A DNA stretch of 64,000 bases, taken from NCBI RefSeq assembly GCF_003387475.1, contig NZ_QUNO01000010.1, positions 186,001 through 250,000 on the forward strand, read 5' to 3'. The stretch is from Kutzneria buriramensis (lineage in GTDB: Bacteria; Actinomycetota; Actinomycetes; Mycobacteriales; Pseudonocardiaceae). Below, piece by piece: positions 22,878 through 30,858 of this stretch (position 1 is the stretch's first letter; each line of letters opens with the position of its first letter). The translations under genes were made by a program, and so were the position numbers. The notes under the pieces are model-generated. The model was not told where the DNA came from and made no database searches. It saw only the letters and a program-made list of their open reading frames with translations.

Positions 22878-23027
22878 ATGTGTGACGGACCCGCGCGGTC
22901 CCTTCGCTCGGGGGGTGACGAAGGGACCACGCGGCGGCCGGGTCACGCACTTGGGAATCCCAGCACCCAGGCAATCGCGGCACGCCGAAGCACCGTTAGC
23001 ACTTTCGGGCAGGTGAAATACCCGTGA
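22878..23027 (+). CDS. Possible small leader peptide before the head-tail adaptor
   Basis: 49 codons. ATG preceded by a strong GGGAGG (22864-22869); the stop overlaps the GTG start of the next gene (GTGA), so translation would be coupled. The peptide is polar and basic, with no recognisable domain, and a strong hairpin lies within it. It may serve to bring ribosomes to the adaptor gene after the cargo insertion, by inference. Confidence 0.4.
   Translation: MCDGPARSLRSGGDEGTTRRPGHALGNPSTQAIAARRSTVSTFGQVKYP
22891..22934 (+). terminator. Large hairpin upstream of the head-tail adaptor
   Basis: 16-bp stem with one mismatch (CCGCGCGGTCCCTTCG with CGAAGGGACCACGCGG) and a 12-nt loop. It lies after the STAS cargo gene promoter side and before the adaptor gene. 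It could limit transcription between cargo and late genes. No T tract. Confidence 0.4.
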
Positions 23028-23374
23028 TCTCCCTTGCCACGGTCAGTGACGTCCAGGCCCGGTCCCCGCAGCCACTCGACGACCAGCAGCAGGCCCGCGC
23101 CGCCGTGCTGCTGGCCGACGCCTCCGCGATCGTTCAGGCGAAGGTTCCGGACATGCCGCAGCCGCCGCCGGACACCGCTGTCGGCGTGGTCGCCACGGCG
23201 GTGTTACGAGCGTTGGCCACGCCGGCGGACGGGTTGACGAACGAGTCGGTGGGCGAGGTCTCTCGGACCTCCGCGCACCCAGGCGGCGGTCTCTACTTCA
23301 CCGATGACGAGCTGGAGTTGCTCCGCCCTGTCCATCCCGGGCCAGGCGGGGCGTTCTCCATCTGGACGGTCTAG
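23024..23374 (+). CDS. Head-tail adaptor (connector) protein
   Basis: 116 residues. Starts ISLATVSDVQARSPQPLDDQQQARAAVLLADASAIVQAKVPD and continues as a helical protein of the gp6/gp15-like head-tail connector family, which extends the portal. GTG overlaps the upstream small ORF stop. It ends 4 bases into the 3' end of a leftward gene. Confidence 0.7.
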   Translation: MISLATVSDVQARSPQPLDDQQQARAAVLLADASAIVQAKVPDMPQPPPDTAVGVVATAVLRALATPADGLTNESVGEVSRTSAHPGGGLYFTDDELELLRPVHPGPGGAFSIWTV

Positions 23375-23658
23375 CAACCGAAGTCGTTTGCGTCGTTCAC
23401 ATCGCTGGGACGGTGGCGCATCTGGTTGCGCTCGTCGCGAGCATCCCGGACGGCGACGATCTGCCGGGACAGGCTGACAAGCTTGAGATAGGCCCGGGTG
23501 TGCGGCCGCGTGCCGCCGGCAATCAGCCGGTCGCCGGACTCGACGTGCTCCGCCAGCACGTCGATCGCTTCGCGGTACCAGTCTGTCGGCGACCAGTACT
23601 GGCTTCCCTCTGGGCCCGGGAGCATCCGCCGGTTGTCGCCCTCGGTGTTGTAGTTCAT
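23371..23658 (-). CDS. Small leftward cargo protein of unknown function
   Basis: 95 residues from ATG 23658, chosen because CGGGAGCGAGCGC precedes it. Polar helical protein (WYREAIDVLAEHVESGDRLIAGG, YLKLVSLSRQIVAVRDARDERNQ). No family recognised. It forms part of the leftward cargo cluster 23371-25161 inside the head-to-tail genes. Confidence 0.5.
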   Translation of the reverse strand: MNYNTEGDNRRMLPGPEGSQYWSPTDWYREAIDVLAEHVESGDRLIAGGTRPHTRAYLKLVSLSRQIVAVRDARDERNQMRHRPSDVNDANDFGC

Positions 23659-23999
23659 GCGCTCGCTCCCGTGTGGTGCGCGTTGCCGAGGCCCCGCCCG
23701 CCGCTTCCCCTGGCGGAGGGGCCCCGGCAACCGGAGGCGCGGGCCGGGGTGCGTACCCGCAGGTCAGATGCTCGCACACACGTTCGAGTTACGCCAGTTG
23801 TCGCTGCTGATGAGATCCCCGGCGGAGGGATCCGGAGCACAGGCTCCAGCTACTGCGGGCCACTACAGTCCGCCGGGGACCACCGCCCACTACGCACTCG
23901 ACGGGGACGAATCCAGTGGACGAGCGCGGGGTCTCGGCGCTTCCCGAGCGTCCGCCCGTCGACACACGGCAGCAAGGGGCCAGCACCTAGCGAGCATGG
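23659..23999. other. 341-bp gap inside the cargo cluster
   Basis: No convincing gene on either strand. Contains GGATCCGGAGC-ACAG-GCTCC hairpin-like sequence near 23829-23847. It is upstream of the 23658 leftward gene and so probably holds its promoter, and downstream of the GAF-ANTAR gene. Confidence 0.4.
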
Positions 24000-24716
24000 T
24001 CACCGGGTGAAGCGGAGCCAACCTTCCAGGACCATGTCGGCGACCTCACGGAGCGGACGGTCGGTGACGAACGCGTGCGCCCGCAACCGCTGATACGCCG
24101 GCGTCAGCCCGGTTCCCAACTGCGCCGACACGACACCCACCGCCTGATGAACGCGTACCCACTGCTGAGCCAAGGAACCCGCGAGCACACCGTCCAGGTC
24201 ATGTCCAGATGATTCATCGACCACACCCCCCAACAGCGCCGCCAACGCGTAGTCGGCGAACACACGCCCGTCGGCGAGCGCGTCGGCGCTCAGCGGCTGC
24301 GGACCGATGCGGTAGAGCTCCAACACCCCGACTGCCACCTCACCCATGATCAGCGGAAGGGCGAACACGGCCTGCACACCCAACGGCGCCAGCAGCGATA
24401 CCAGCACCGGCCAGCGCTCCCGACAGTCGTGCCGGGTCAGGTCGCCGACCAGCACCTCCTCACCCGTGAGCAACGCCTGCACACCCGGCCCCCGGCCGAC
24501 GGTGAGCTCCAGTTCCACCGCGCGTTCGCCGACGACGCCGGTCGCGTAGATCGGCTCGGCTTCCCCCAAATCCCCGGCCGTGCAGAAGCTCACCCCGTCG
24601 ACGCCCACCACATGGGCGCAAGCCCGGCAGATGTGTCTAATCCCGACCGACACCCCCTCGGCGGCGGCCTGCCTGCCGATCGCGGCGGCAATCGCGGCAT
24701 ACCGGTCTCTGTGCAC
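24000..24716 (-). CDS. GAF-ANTAR domain transcription antiterminator
   Basis: About 238 residues from GTG 24716 (a TTG at 24761 is an alternative). An N-terminal GAF sensor domain (about 10-150: IRHICRACAHVVGVDGVSFCTAG..., VQAVFALPLIMGEVAVGVLELYR) is followed by a C-terminal ANTAR domain (WVRVHQAVGVVSAQLGTGLTPAYQRLRAHAFVTDRPLREVADMVL). ANTAR proteins bind paired RNA hairpins and prevent termination. It lies against the phage late genes, 4 bases after the stop of the 24721-25161 gene, and forms an operon with it. Cargo acting on host or phage transcripts is likely. Confidence 0.8.
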   Translation of the reverse strand: MHRDRYAAIAAAIGRQAAAEGVSVGIRHICRACAHVVGVDGVSFCTAGDLGEAEPIYATGVVGERAVELELTVGRGPGVQALLTGEEVLVGDLTRHDCRERWPVLVSLLAPLGVQAVFALPLIMGEVAVGVLELYRIGPQPLSADALADGRVFADYALAALLGGVVDESSGHDLDGVLAGSLAQQWVRVHQAVGVVSAQLGTGLTPAYQRLRAHAFVTDRPLREVADMVLEGWLRFTR

Positions 24717-24720
24717 GTGC

Positions 24721-25161
24721 TCAGCGGGGCCAGACAGTCGTGCTCTGCGCGGCAGCCCCACGCAACCGCGTGCACAACTGCCGCAACGTCTGGACGGGCA
24801 CCTGAAAGCGAGAGGTCAGGCCGTAGCCCGATCCAGCGTCGGGCACAGACACCGGGCCGTGCAGGTACACCACCCGCTCGGTGCGATCGATACCCGGCCG
24901 CGACCAGGCGGGCTGCTCACCGTGTCTGGCAATCAATTCCCGCGCCGTCGGGTCGGCCAACGTCGCCTGCACGGCGTCGATCAACGACCCGAGGCGAACC
25001 AACGGGATACCGATACCGTCACCATGCCCAGCGCGCGGCTGCCACGCGCCATCCGATTCGCCGGTTGCCGTGGGCAGGGCGTGGATGTCGGCGTGATCCC
25101 CCACGAGGGTGATGGACCACTCGGCGTTGACCGTGGTGACCTGCTCGGGTTGGACGGTCAT
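24721..25161 (-). CDS. Leftward cargo protein of unknown function, paired with GAF-ANTAR
   Basis: 146 residues from ATG 25161 (GAGGGGG upstream). Mixed alpha/beta sequence: VTTVNAEWSITLVGDHADIHALP, then RVVYLHGPVSVPDAGSGYGLTSRFQVPVQTLRQLCTRL. No family recognised. It is directly upstream of the GAF-ANTAR gene on the same strand, so it may supply the signal or partner for that regulator. Confidence 0.5.
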   Translation of the reverse strand: MTVQPEQVTTVNAEWSITLVGDHADIHALPTATGESDGAWQPRAGHGDGIGIPLVRLGSLIDAVQATLADPTARELIARHGEQPAWSRPGIDRTERVVYLHGPVSVPDAGSGYGLTSRFQVPVQTLRQLCTRLRGAAAQSTTVWPR

Positions 25162-25304
25162 GATGTCGCCCCCTCGGGGTGAGGAATCAACCAACGGTGC
25201 GGCCGGCACGGGCGTCGCGGCGAGGGACCTTCGGCACTGTAGAGCACTGCTGAAGGGCATGAAACGCCGCATACCCTGGGCCGCGAGCGTGTGGCGGTGG
25301 TGCT

Positions 25305-25634
25305 GTGCTGTTACCTCACCGACTGACCGTCATCACCCCGGTTGGCGTCGTCGACGAGTACGGCAACCCCGTCCTACGCCTGGACTACGGTCCCGGCGCC
25401 GCACGCCGCACCATCGCCGGCCTGATGCAACCCACGGGCTCGACGCCCAACCCCGAACCGGGCCGCCAGGCGGTCGTCACGACCTGGCGGCTGTTCACGA
25501 CCAGTCCGATCGCCACCAGTGACCGCATCTCCTGGCAGGGCAAGACATTCCGTATCACCGGGGAGCCGTCGCAGTGGACGCCGCGATTCGGCCACACCCA
25601 CTACGAAGCCAACCTCACCCACGTGGAGGGCTGA
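25305..25634 (+). CDS. Head-closure / head-tail connector protein
   Basis: 109 residues, GTG start. Beta-rich protein (HRLTVITPVGVVDEYGNPVLRLDYG..., WRLFTTSPIATSDRISWQGKTFRITGEPSQWTP) resembling the SPP1 gp16/HK97 gp7-like head-closure family that plugs the connector. Resumes the rightward structural operon after the cargo cluster. Confidence 0.65.
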   Translation: MLLPHRLTVITPVGVVDEYGNPVLRLDYGPGAARRTIAGLMQPTGSTPNPEPGRQAVVTTWRLFTTSPIATSDRISWQGKTFRITGEPSQWTPRFGHTHYEANLTHVEG

Positions 25635-25641
25635 AACCACC

Positions 25642-26109
25642 GTGCCCGCCATCGACCGCGTGACCGTCGACTACGACGGCGTGCGAGAGATCCTGCTCTC
25701 GCCGGAGCTGCACGACGCCGTGCAGCAGCTGGCCGAGCAAGTCGCTGCACACGCCCGCGCCCGGGGCCTACGGCTACGCGACCACGCGCCCGTGCCGATC
25801 GAGGTGTTCGACGACCCCGCCCACACCCGCGTGGGCGTCACCGTCGCCGTCCAGCATCCCGCCGGAGCCGGCATGGAAGCCCGCCACGGACTGCTGACCC
25901 GCGCCGCGCACGCCGCCGGCCTGGAGCCGATCGGCTTCGACGAGATCGCCGACCAGCTGGAGGTGCCCCGTGGGCCTGCCCGTGCCCCGGGACGTCGTCG
26001 CCCTCGTTCTCGACGTCCTTCGGCCCGCCCTCGCCGAGCGCGCCGAGCCCTACGCCGCCGGGCTCGTCGTCTCCTCCGAGATGGGTTCCGAACCCGGAAG
26101 CGACGCTGA
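25642..26109 (+). CDS. HK97 gp10-like neck protein with unusual Arg-rich C-terminal extension
   Basis: 155 residues from GTG 25642. The first ~110 residues resemble HK97 gp10-like neck/tail-completion proteins (LSPELHDAVQQLAEQVAAHARARG, GMEARHGLLTRAAHAAGLEPIG). The remaining ~45 residues are nearly all Arg, Pro and Ala and are encoded by a 140-base overlap with the next gene in another frame. The family usually ends about where the overlap begins, so the tail looks like a read-on caused by loss of an earlier stop. Confidence 0.6.
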   Translation: MPAIDRVTVDYDGVREILLSPELHDAVQQLAEQVAAHARARGLRLRDHAPVPIEVFDDPAHTRVGVTVAVQHPAGAGMEARHGLLTRAAHAAGLEPIGFDEIADQLEVPRGPARAPGRRRPRSRRPSARPRRARRALRRRARRLLRDGFRTRKRR

Positions 26110-26398
26110 CGACGGGCCACCCAGCCTGCCGTGGCTGCTGGTCGCCGAAGACGGCCACACCTGGAGCTGGCCAGCGGTACAGCGCTCGACGATCCGGCTG
26201 ACGTGCTGGCACCGCTCCGAGTTCACCGCCAAGGCGGTCTGCGCCCTGGCCCTCGGCCTGCTCTGCGCACCCGGCATCCGTGCGGCACCCATCGCCGCCG
26301 ACCCGATCACCGCGCCCATCACCAGCCTGGACCCCTACACCGACCAGCCCCTGGCCACCGCCTCTGTCGCAGTGTTCGCCCGAACACCGTTGCTGTAA
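25970..26398 (+). CDS. Tail terminator / tail completion protein
   Basis: 142 residues, GTG start inside the previous gene. Alpha/beta pattern (VPRDVVALVLDVLRPALAERAE, SLPWLLVAEDGHTWSWPAVQRSTIRLTCWHRSEFTAKAVCALALGLLCA) as in the tail terminator proteins that sit directly before the tail tube gene and cap the tail at the head side. The order in the operon supports this. Confidence 0.65.
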   Translation: MGLPVPRDVVALVLDVLRPALAERAEPYAAGLVVSSEMGSEPGSDADDGPPSLPWLLVAEDGHTWSWPAVQRSTIRLTCWHRSEFTAKAVCALALGLLCAPGIRAAPIAADPITAPITSLDPYTDQPLATASVAVFARTPLL

Positions 26399-26403
26399 AC
26401 CAC

Positions 26404-26444
26404 ACCCGCGCACGCCCACCCGAGGAACCGGTGGGTGCGCGGGT
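26404..26444 (+). terminator. Hairpin before the tail tube gene
   Basis: Arms ACCCGCGCACGCCCACC and GGTGGGTGCGCGGGT pair over about 15 bp with a small bulge, just after the 26398 stop. Could modulate levels of the highly expressed tail tube downstream, or protect its mRNA. Confidence 0.5.
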
Positions 26445-26474
26445 GGGCGTCGGCCTGTTCCCTTGGAGGACTTG

Positions 26475-27092
26475 TTGACGTTGAACGCAAGCCTGGTCCG
26501 GATCGCCGGCACCGGGGAGGTATCACTGGCCCCGCCCGGCACTCCGGAGCCGCCCGACGCGACCACGCCGCTGACGGCGGCGTGGACCGGCCTCGGACTG
26601 ACCACATCGGATGGTGTCACCGTCTCCCGGAAGGTCGAGAAGGACGGCACCGAGTCCTGGCAGATGCTCTCGCCGGCTCGCTACATCTACAAGTCCCAGG
26701 AATTCACCGTGAAGTCGGTGTTCCAGGAGACCAAGGCGGCAGTGCTCGGAGCCTACTTCGGCGGGATCACCTTCGCGCCGACCGCCTCCGGCTCGAAGAT
26801 CTACCGCGCCGAGTTCTCGTCCATCCCCCGTAGTGACGTGCGGGCACTGTGCGTGGACTGGGTCGACCAGGTGTCCGACACCGAGGTCTTCCACCACCGC
26901 CTCTACGTGCCGCGTGCGGAGGTGTCCGACACCGACGACGCCCAGTGGTCGCGAACGCAGGAAAACCGGTGGGGCATGACGTTCTCCGCGCTCTCGCCGA
27001 CCGGCACCACGACCACGTTGGCGGTCTGGTTGACCGACGACCCGGCCGTCCTGCTCACCCCGCCCACCCAGACCAGTGGAGGTGGCTCGTGA
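26475..27092 (+). CDS. Major tail tube protein
   Basis: 205 residues. TTG at 26475 with TTGGAGGA 4 bases upstream. Beta-rich sequence with the tail tube feel: TTSDGVTVSRKVEKDGTESWQML..., QEFTVKSVFQETKAAVLGAYFGG. Polymerises into the tail tube on the tape measure protein. Its position between the terminator and chaperone genes is canonical for siphophages. Confidence 0.75.
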   Translation: MTLNASLVRIAGTGEVSLAPPGTPEPPDATTPLTAAWTGLGLTTSDGVTVSRKVEKDGTESWQMLSPARYIYKSQEFTVKSVFQETKAAVLGAYFGGITFAPTASGSKIYRAEFSSIPRSDVRALCVDWVDQVSDTEVFHHRLYVPRAEVSDTDDAQWSRTQENRWGMTFSALSPTGTTTTLAVWLTDDPAVLLTPPTQTSGGGS

Positions 27093-27313
27093 CCGGACTG
27101 ACCGGCGACGCCCGTAGCGAGTTGGCCACCGTGCTGGAGACGCTGCGCACCGCGCTGCGCCATCACCAACTGCGCGACGAAGCCTCCGCCGTCATGGTCG
27201 GCCGCCCCGTCGTCTACAGCCCGCTGACCACCCGGCTGGAGTTCGCGACCAAGGGCCTGTCGGCACTCATCCGCCACGAGTTCCCCCAACCCGAAGGAGA
27301 AAGCCAGCAGTGA
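27089..27313 (+). CDS. Small phage tail-region protein of unknown function
   Basis: 74 residues, GTG overlapping the tail tube stop. Helical (ARSELATVLETLRTALRHHQLRDEASAVMVG, LEFATKGLSALIRHEF). Its stop overlaps the start of the tail assembly chaperone. No family recognised. Confidence 0.5.
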   Translation: MTGLTGDARSELATVLETLRTALRHHQLRDEASAVMVGRPVVYSPLTTRLEFATKGLSALIRHEFPQPEGESQQ

Positions 27314-27588
27314 GCACCCGGCAGCGCGCCGAGGCGACGAAGAAGCCTGCCCCGGCCAGCGAGGGCCTGTCCCTGACTTGGCGTGACAAGAAGTTCCGCA
27401 TTCCGACCGCTGAGCAGTTCCCGTTGGCCGCGATGGAAGCCGAAGAGGCCGGCAAGCCGATCACGGCGCTGCGGGAGCTGCTCGGTGAGCAGCAGTACCA
27501 GACGTTGCGGACGGTGGCGTTCACGGCGATGGACATCGAGGAGTTCTCCGCGCAGGTCATGCGGGAGCTGGGGCGGGGAAACCCCTAA
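27310..27588 (+). CDS. Tail assembly chaperone, short frame (gpG-like)
   Basis: 92 residues. SLTWRDKKFRIPTAEQFPLAAMEAEEAGKPITALRELLGEQQYQTLR is typical of siphophage tail assembly chaperones that coat the tape measure protein. Ribosomes that do not shift stop at TAA 27586-27588. A GGGAAAC slippery heptamer lies at 27576-27582 in the correct frame, just before the stop. Confidence 0.8.
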   Translation: MSTRQRAEATKKPAPASEGLSLTWRDKKFRIPTAEQFPLAAMEAEEAGKPITALRELLGEQQYQTLRTVAFTAMDIEEFSAQVMRELGRGNP

Positions 27589-27611
27589 CGGTCGCCCAGC
27601 TGCTGGCGACC
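27576..27611 (+). promoter_or_regulatory. Programmed -1 ribosomal frameshift signal
   Basis: Slippery heptamer G-GGA-AAC (27576-27582) in the zero frame, a 7-nt spacer (27583-27589), then a perfect 7-bp GC-rich stem GGTCGCC / GGCGACC (27590-27596 with 27605-27611) and an 8-nt loop. After a -1 slip the frame continues CCC CTA ACG GTC into the downstream chaperone frame without a stop. Confidence 0.85.
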
Positions 27612-27986
27612 GACCTCACCGCCGAAGCGTTGGAATCGGACCTGTTGGCCGTCTACGGCGTCGATCTGCTCGACTTCTACCGAGGCCACATGACCTACCG
27701 GCGGGTGTGCGTACTCGTCGGCGGCCTCCCAGCCGATGCGCGGGTCTGGCGGGCGATCGCGCCCGAGGCCGGCTGGTCGCGCCTGGAGATGCTGACCGCC
27801 GCCGTCGAACGCCGCATGACCGCACTGTGGGCGGCGGTCGCGGCCGCGCTGGGCCAGACCATCCCACCCGAGCACCTGGCCAGCCCGCTGGAACTGACCG
27901 ACACCGACCCGGACAGCGCGCGGAACGAGCCGGAGCCCGAGACGGTCTCGCTGCGTGACATGGCTCGGATGATGCGCGGGACCTGA
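27582..27986 (+). CDS. Tail assembly chaperone, frameshift extension (T frame of G-GT)
   Basis: 134 codons entered by a -1 shift at 27582, giving a G-GT fusion of about 225 residues with the 27310 gene. Sequence: PLTVAQLLATDLTAEALE..., LDFYRGHMTYRRVCVLVGGLP, ending in RDMARMMRG. The RRVCVLV and RDMARMM ends are usual for these extensions. The frame has only a TTG (27630) for independent initiation and no ribosome site, which supports translation by frameshift rather than separately. Directly precedes the tape measure gene, as expected. Confidence 0.8.
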   Translation, partial: PLTVAQLLATDLTAEALESDLLAVYGVDLLDFYRGHMTYRRVCVLVGGLPADARVWRAIAPEAGWSRLEMLTAAVERRMTALWAAVAAALGQTIPPEHLASPLELTDTDPDSARNEPEPETVSLRDMARMMRGT

Positions 27987-27993
27987 CCAGCGG

Positions 27994-30846
27994 GTGGTGG
28001 TCGGCCTGGCCATCGTCGCCCACGCCTACCTCAAGATCATGCCCTCCCTTCAGGGGTTGGGCGTCGAGATCCGCCGTCAGGTCAAGCAGAACGAACGCGA
28101 CGCCCCGCACCTCGGGTTGACCGCCGAGCTGCGCACGGAGCTGCTCAAGGAGCAGCTGCGCATTGCCGCCCGCGAGGGCGACCAGACCGCGATCCGGTTG
28201 CTGGCCGAGCTGGAGACCGCCGAGGCCGAGACCAAGGGCGAGCGGCTGCGGCGTGAGCTGTCGAAGAAGATCACGATCAAGGTCGCCCTGGACAAGACCG
28301 GCAGCGCGGCCAAGGGCCTGAGCGACCTTGACGCCGGCGTCACGAAGCTGGGCGCGAACCTGGCCCGCACCACCGGGCTTGTCGGCGCCCACACGCTGAA
28401 GGTCGCGGCGCTGGCCGGTGCGGCGACCGGCGCGGCCACCGAAGTGATCGGGTTGGGGTCGGCGGCGGTCACCGCATCGGGGTCGTTGCTGACGATCCCG
28501 GCCGCCGGCCTCACGGCGGCCGCGATCCTGGCCACGGTCAAGGTCGGGCTGTCCGGGTTCGGTGACGCGCTCAAGGAGTCCGATCCGGCCAAATTCGCCC
28601 AAGACCTGGAGAAGCTGTCCCCGGCGGCCCGCGAAACCGCGGTGCAGATCCGGGCGCTGGCCCCGGCGTTGGACGCGCTCAAGCTGGACGTTCAGCAACG
28701 GCTGTTCGCCGGCCTGTCCGGTGAGGTCGCCTCGCTCGGGCAGCGCTACCTGCCGGTTGTGCGGACCGGCCTGGCTGACATCGCCGGCGCGCTCAACACC
28801 TCCGCCCACGGCCTGGCCGCGTTCCTGGACCAGGCCAGCGTCTCCAGTGACCTCGCCACGATCTTCACCAACGCCCGCCAGGCCGTGGCCAACCTCGGGC
28901 AGGCGTTCGGGCCGCTGCTGTCGATCCTGCGTGACGTCGCCACGGTCGGCTCCAGCTTCCTGCCCGCGCTGACCGCCGGCATCGGGGCCTTGGCCTTGAA
29001 GTGGGCCGAGTTCATCGGGCAGGCCCGCCAGACCGGGCAGCTGGCCGGGTGGATGCAGGCCGGCATCACCGCCGCCCGCCAGTTCGGTGACCTGCTGGGC
29101 AACCTCGTGTCGATCGTCGCCTCGGTGTTCCGGGCGGTCGCCGGGTCCGGGACCGGCGCACTGTCCGTGCTGGTCGCGATCACCGACAAGATCGCCGCGT
29201 TCGCCAAGAGTGCGCCCGGAATCCTTGCCCTGCAACAGGTCTTCGGTGGCCTGTCGGCGGTCGCGGCTGGCTTGTTCCCGCTGTTCGACGCGCTGGGCCA
29301 GGTCCTCGTCACGCAGATCGCCCCGGCCGTCGCGAAACTCGGCCCCCAGCTCGGGGCGTCGCTGGCCTCGTTGGCGGGCGGGTTCGCCCCGCTCGCGGGG
29401 ATTCTCGTTGCCCTGGCACCACTCCTGTCCACCGCCGCCCAGGTGACGGCCGAGGTTCTGGTGCCGGCGCTACGCGCGGTGCAGCCCGTCGTGGCCGCGC
29501 TGGTCGGCCCGGTGCAGCAGGTCTTGCAGCTGCTCGGCTCGCAGCTCGCCGCATCGATCACCGGCCAACTCGCCCCCGCCCTGCTCAAGCTGGCCACCGC
29601 TGCCGGGCCCCTGATCACGGCCTTCGGCTCGCTGCTGGTCAACGCCCTGTCGCTGACCGCCGGCTGGGTTTCCCAACTGGTGCAACAAGGTTCGGACCTG
29701 CTCGGCGTGTTCGGCGGCGCGGCCGTCAGCGTGCTCGGGTCCCTGCTGGGCGCGTTCCAGTCGGTGGCCACGGCCGGCGCGTCGGTGCTGCTGGCCACCC
29801 TGCGCGCTCTGGCACCGGCCCTGCCGGCGATCACCTCGACTGTGGCCCAGCTCGCGCAGGTGATCAGCACCAACCTGGCCGCCGCGACACCGACCCTGGT
29901 GGCCATCGGCCAGCAACTCGCCAGCGCAGTGATCACTGTCGTGAATGGACTCCTACCGAGTCTGCCATCGCTGACAGACGCCCTGCTACAGCTGGTAGTA
30001 GCCGCGCTAGGGCTGGCACCACCCCTGCTACAGCTGGCATCGGCTTTGCTGCCCGGCCTGGTGCAGATCGTGGCCCAGCTCGTGCCGGTGATCGTCCAGG
30101 CCGCCGGCGTGCTCACCGAGCTGATCTCCGACGCCACGCCGCTGGTGAAGCTGCTGGCCGACGACCTGTCGCCGCAGGTCGAGGCGTTCGGCCGGATCGT
30201 CGCCGACGTGTTCGGGGCGCTGTCGGCGATCGTGTCCGGCGCGCTTCAGGTCGTGCGCGGCGTGATCGAGGTCGCCGTCGGCTTGATCACGTTGGACTGG
30301 TCGAAAGCCTGGTCCGGACTCAAGGACATCGTGCTGGGCGTGGTCAACGGCCTCGGCGGCGTGCTGCTGTCCGGGCTCGACATCGTGGTCCAGGCGGTGA
30401 AGGCGCTCGGTGCCGCGATCGTCTCGACCGCGAGCGGCTGGGGCGGTGCCCTCGTCGACGCCGGCCGCAACCTGATCGCCGGTCTCGTGCGCGGCATCGA
30501 GTCCGGGTTTCAGTGGGTCAAGGACAAGCTGAGCGAACTCACGAACTGGATCTCCCAGTGGAAGGGCCCACCGTCGGTCGACCGGAAGCTCTTGACCCCC
30601 AACGGAAAGCTCATCATGCAGGGCCTCCTGGTGGGGTTGCAAGACGGCACGCCGGCGGTCCGCTCCTACCTGACCCAGCTGACCACCGACCTGCCCGGCA
30701 CAGCCCCAGTGAACGGCACGGGCGGGCCAACACCGGCCGCCGCGCTGCGGCCGGTGACGATCAACGTCTACCCCCAAGCGGGCCAGTCCGAGACCGAGAT
30801 CGCCGCCATGGTCGACCGCCGCCTCACGTTCGCCGGCCGGTTGTAG
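27994..30846 (+). CDS. Tape measure protein
   Basis: 950 residues, the longest gene of the prophage. Charged N-terminal helices (1-105) are followed by a very long Ala/Leu/Val/Gly-rich hydrophobic body, with a final amphipathic part (SGFQWVKDKLSELTNWISQWKGPPSVDRK) and a conserved-looking C-terminus (VTINVYPQAGQSETEIAAMVDRRLTFAGRL). This composition and its position after the chaperones are diagnostic. At roughly 1.5 angstroms per residue the length would suggest a tail near 140 nm. No transglycosylase or peptidase domain is evident. Confidence 0.9.
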   Translation: MVVGLAIVAHAYLKIMPSLQGLGVEIRRQVKQNERDAPHLGLTAELRTELLKEQLRIAAREGDQTAIRLLAELETAEAETKGERLRRELSKKITIKVALDKTGSAAKGLSDLDAGVTKLGANLARTTGLVGAHTLKVAALAGAATGAATEVIGLGSAAVTASGSLLTIPAAGLTAAAILATVKVGLSGFGDALKESDPAKFAQDLEKLSPAARETAVQIRALAPALDALKLDVQQRLFAGLSGEVASLGQRYLPVVRTGLADIAGALNTSAHGLAAFLDQASVSSDLATIFTNARQAVANLGQAFGPLLSILRDVATVGSSFLPALTAGIGALALKWAEFIGQARQTGQLAGWMQAGITAARQFGDLLGNLVSIVASVFRAVAGSGTGALSVLVAITDKIAAFAKSAPGILALQQVFGGLSAVAAGLFPLFDALGQVLVTQIAPAVAKLGPQLGASLASLAGGFAPLAGILVALAPLLSTAAQVTAEVLVPALRAVQPVVAALVGPVQQVLQLLGSQLAASITGQLAPALLKLATAAGPLITAFGSLLVNALSLTAGWVSQLVQQGSDLLGVFGGAAVSVLGSLLGAFQSVATAGASVLLATLRALAPALPAITSTVAQLAQVISTNLAAATPTLVAIGQQLASAVITVVNGLLPSLPSLTDALLQLVVAALGLAPPLLQLASALLPGLVQIVAQLVPVIVQAAGVLTELISDATPLVKLLADDLSPQVEAFGRIVADVFGALSAIVSGALQVVRGVIEVAVGLITLDWSKAWSGLKDIVLGVVNGLGGVLLSGLDIVVQAVKALGAAIVSTASGWGGALVDAGRNLIAGLVRGIESGFQWVKDKLSELTNWISQWKGPPSVDRKLLTPNGKLIMQGLLVGLQDGTPAVRSYLTQLTTDLPGTAPVNGTGGPTPAAALRPVTINVYPQAGQSETEIAAMVDRRLTFAGRL

Positions 30847-30858
30847 GGGTTGGTGTGC

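Noticed and set aside
27616-29235. Long minus-strand frame opposite the tape measure gene
   Set aside because: Gly/Arg/Gln-rich shadow frame; the plus strand has clear tail genes.
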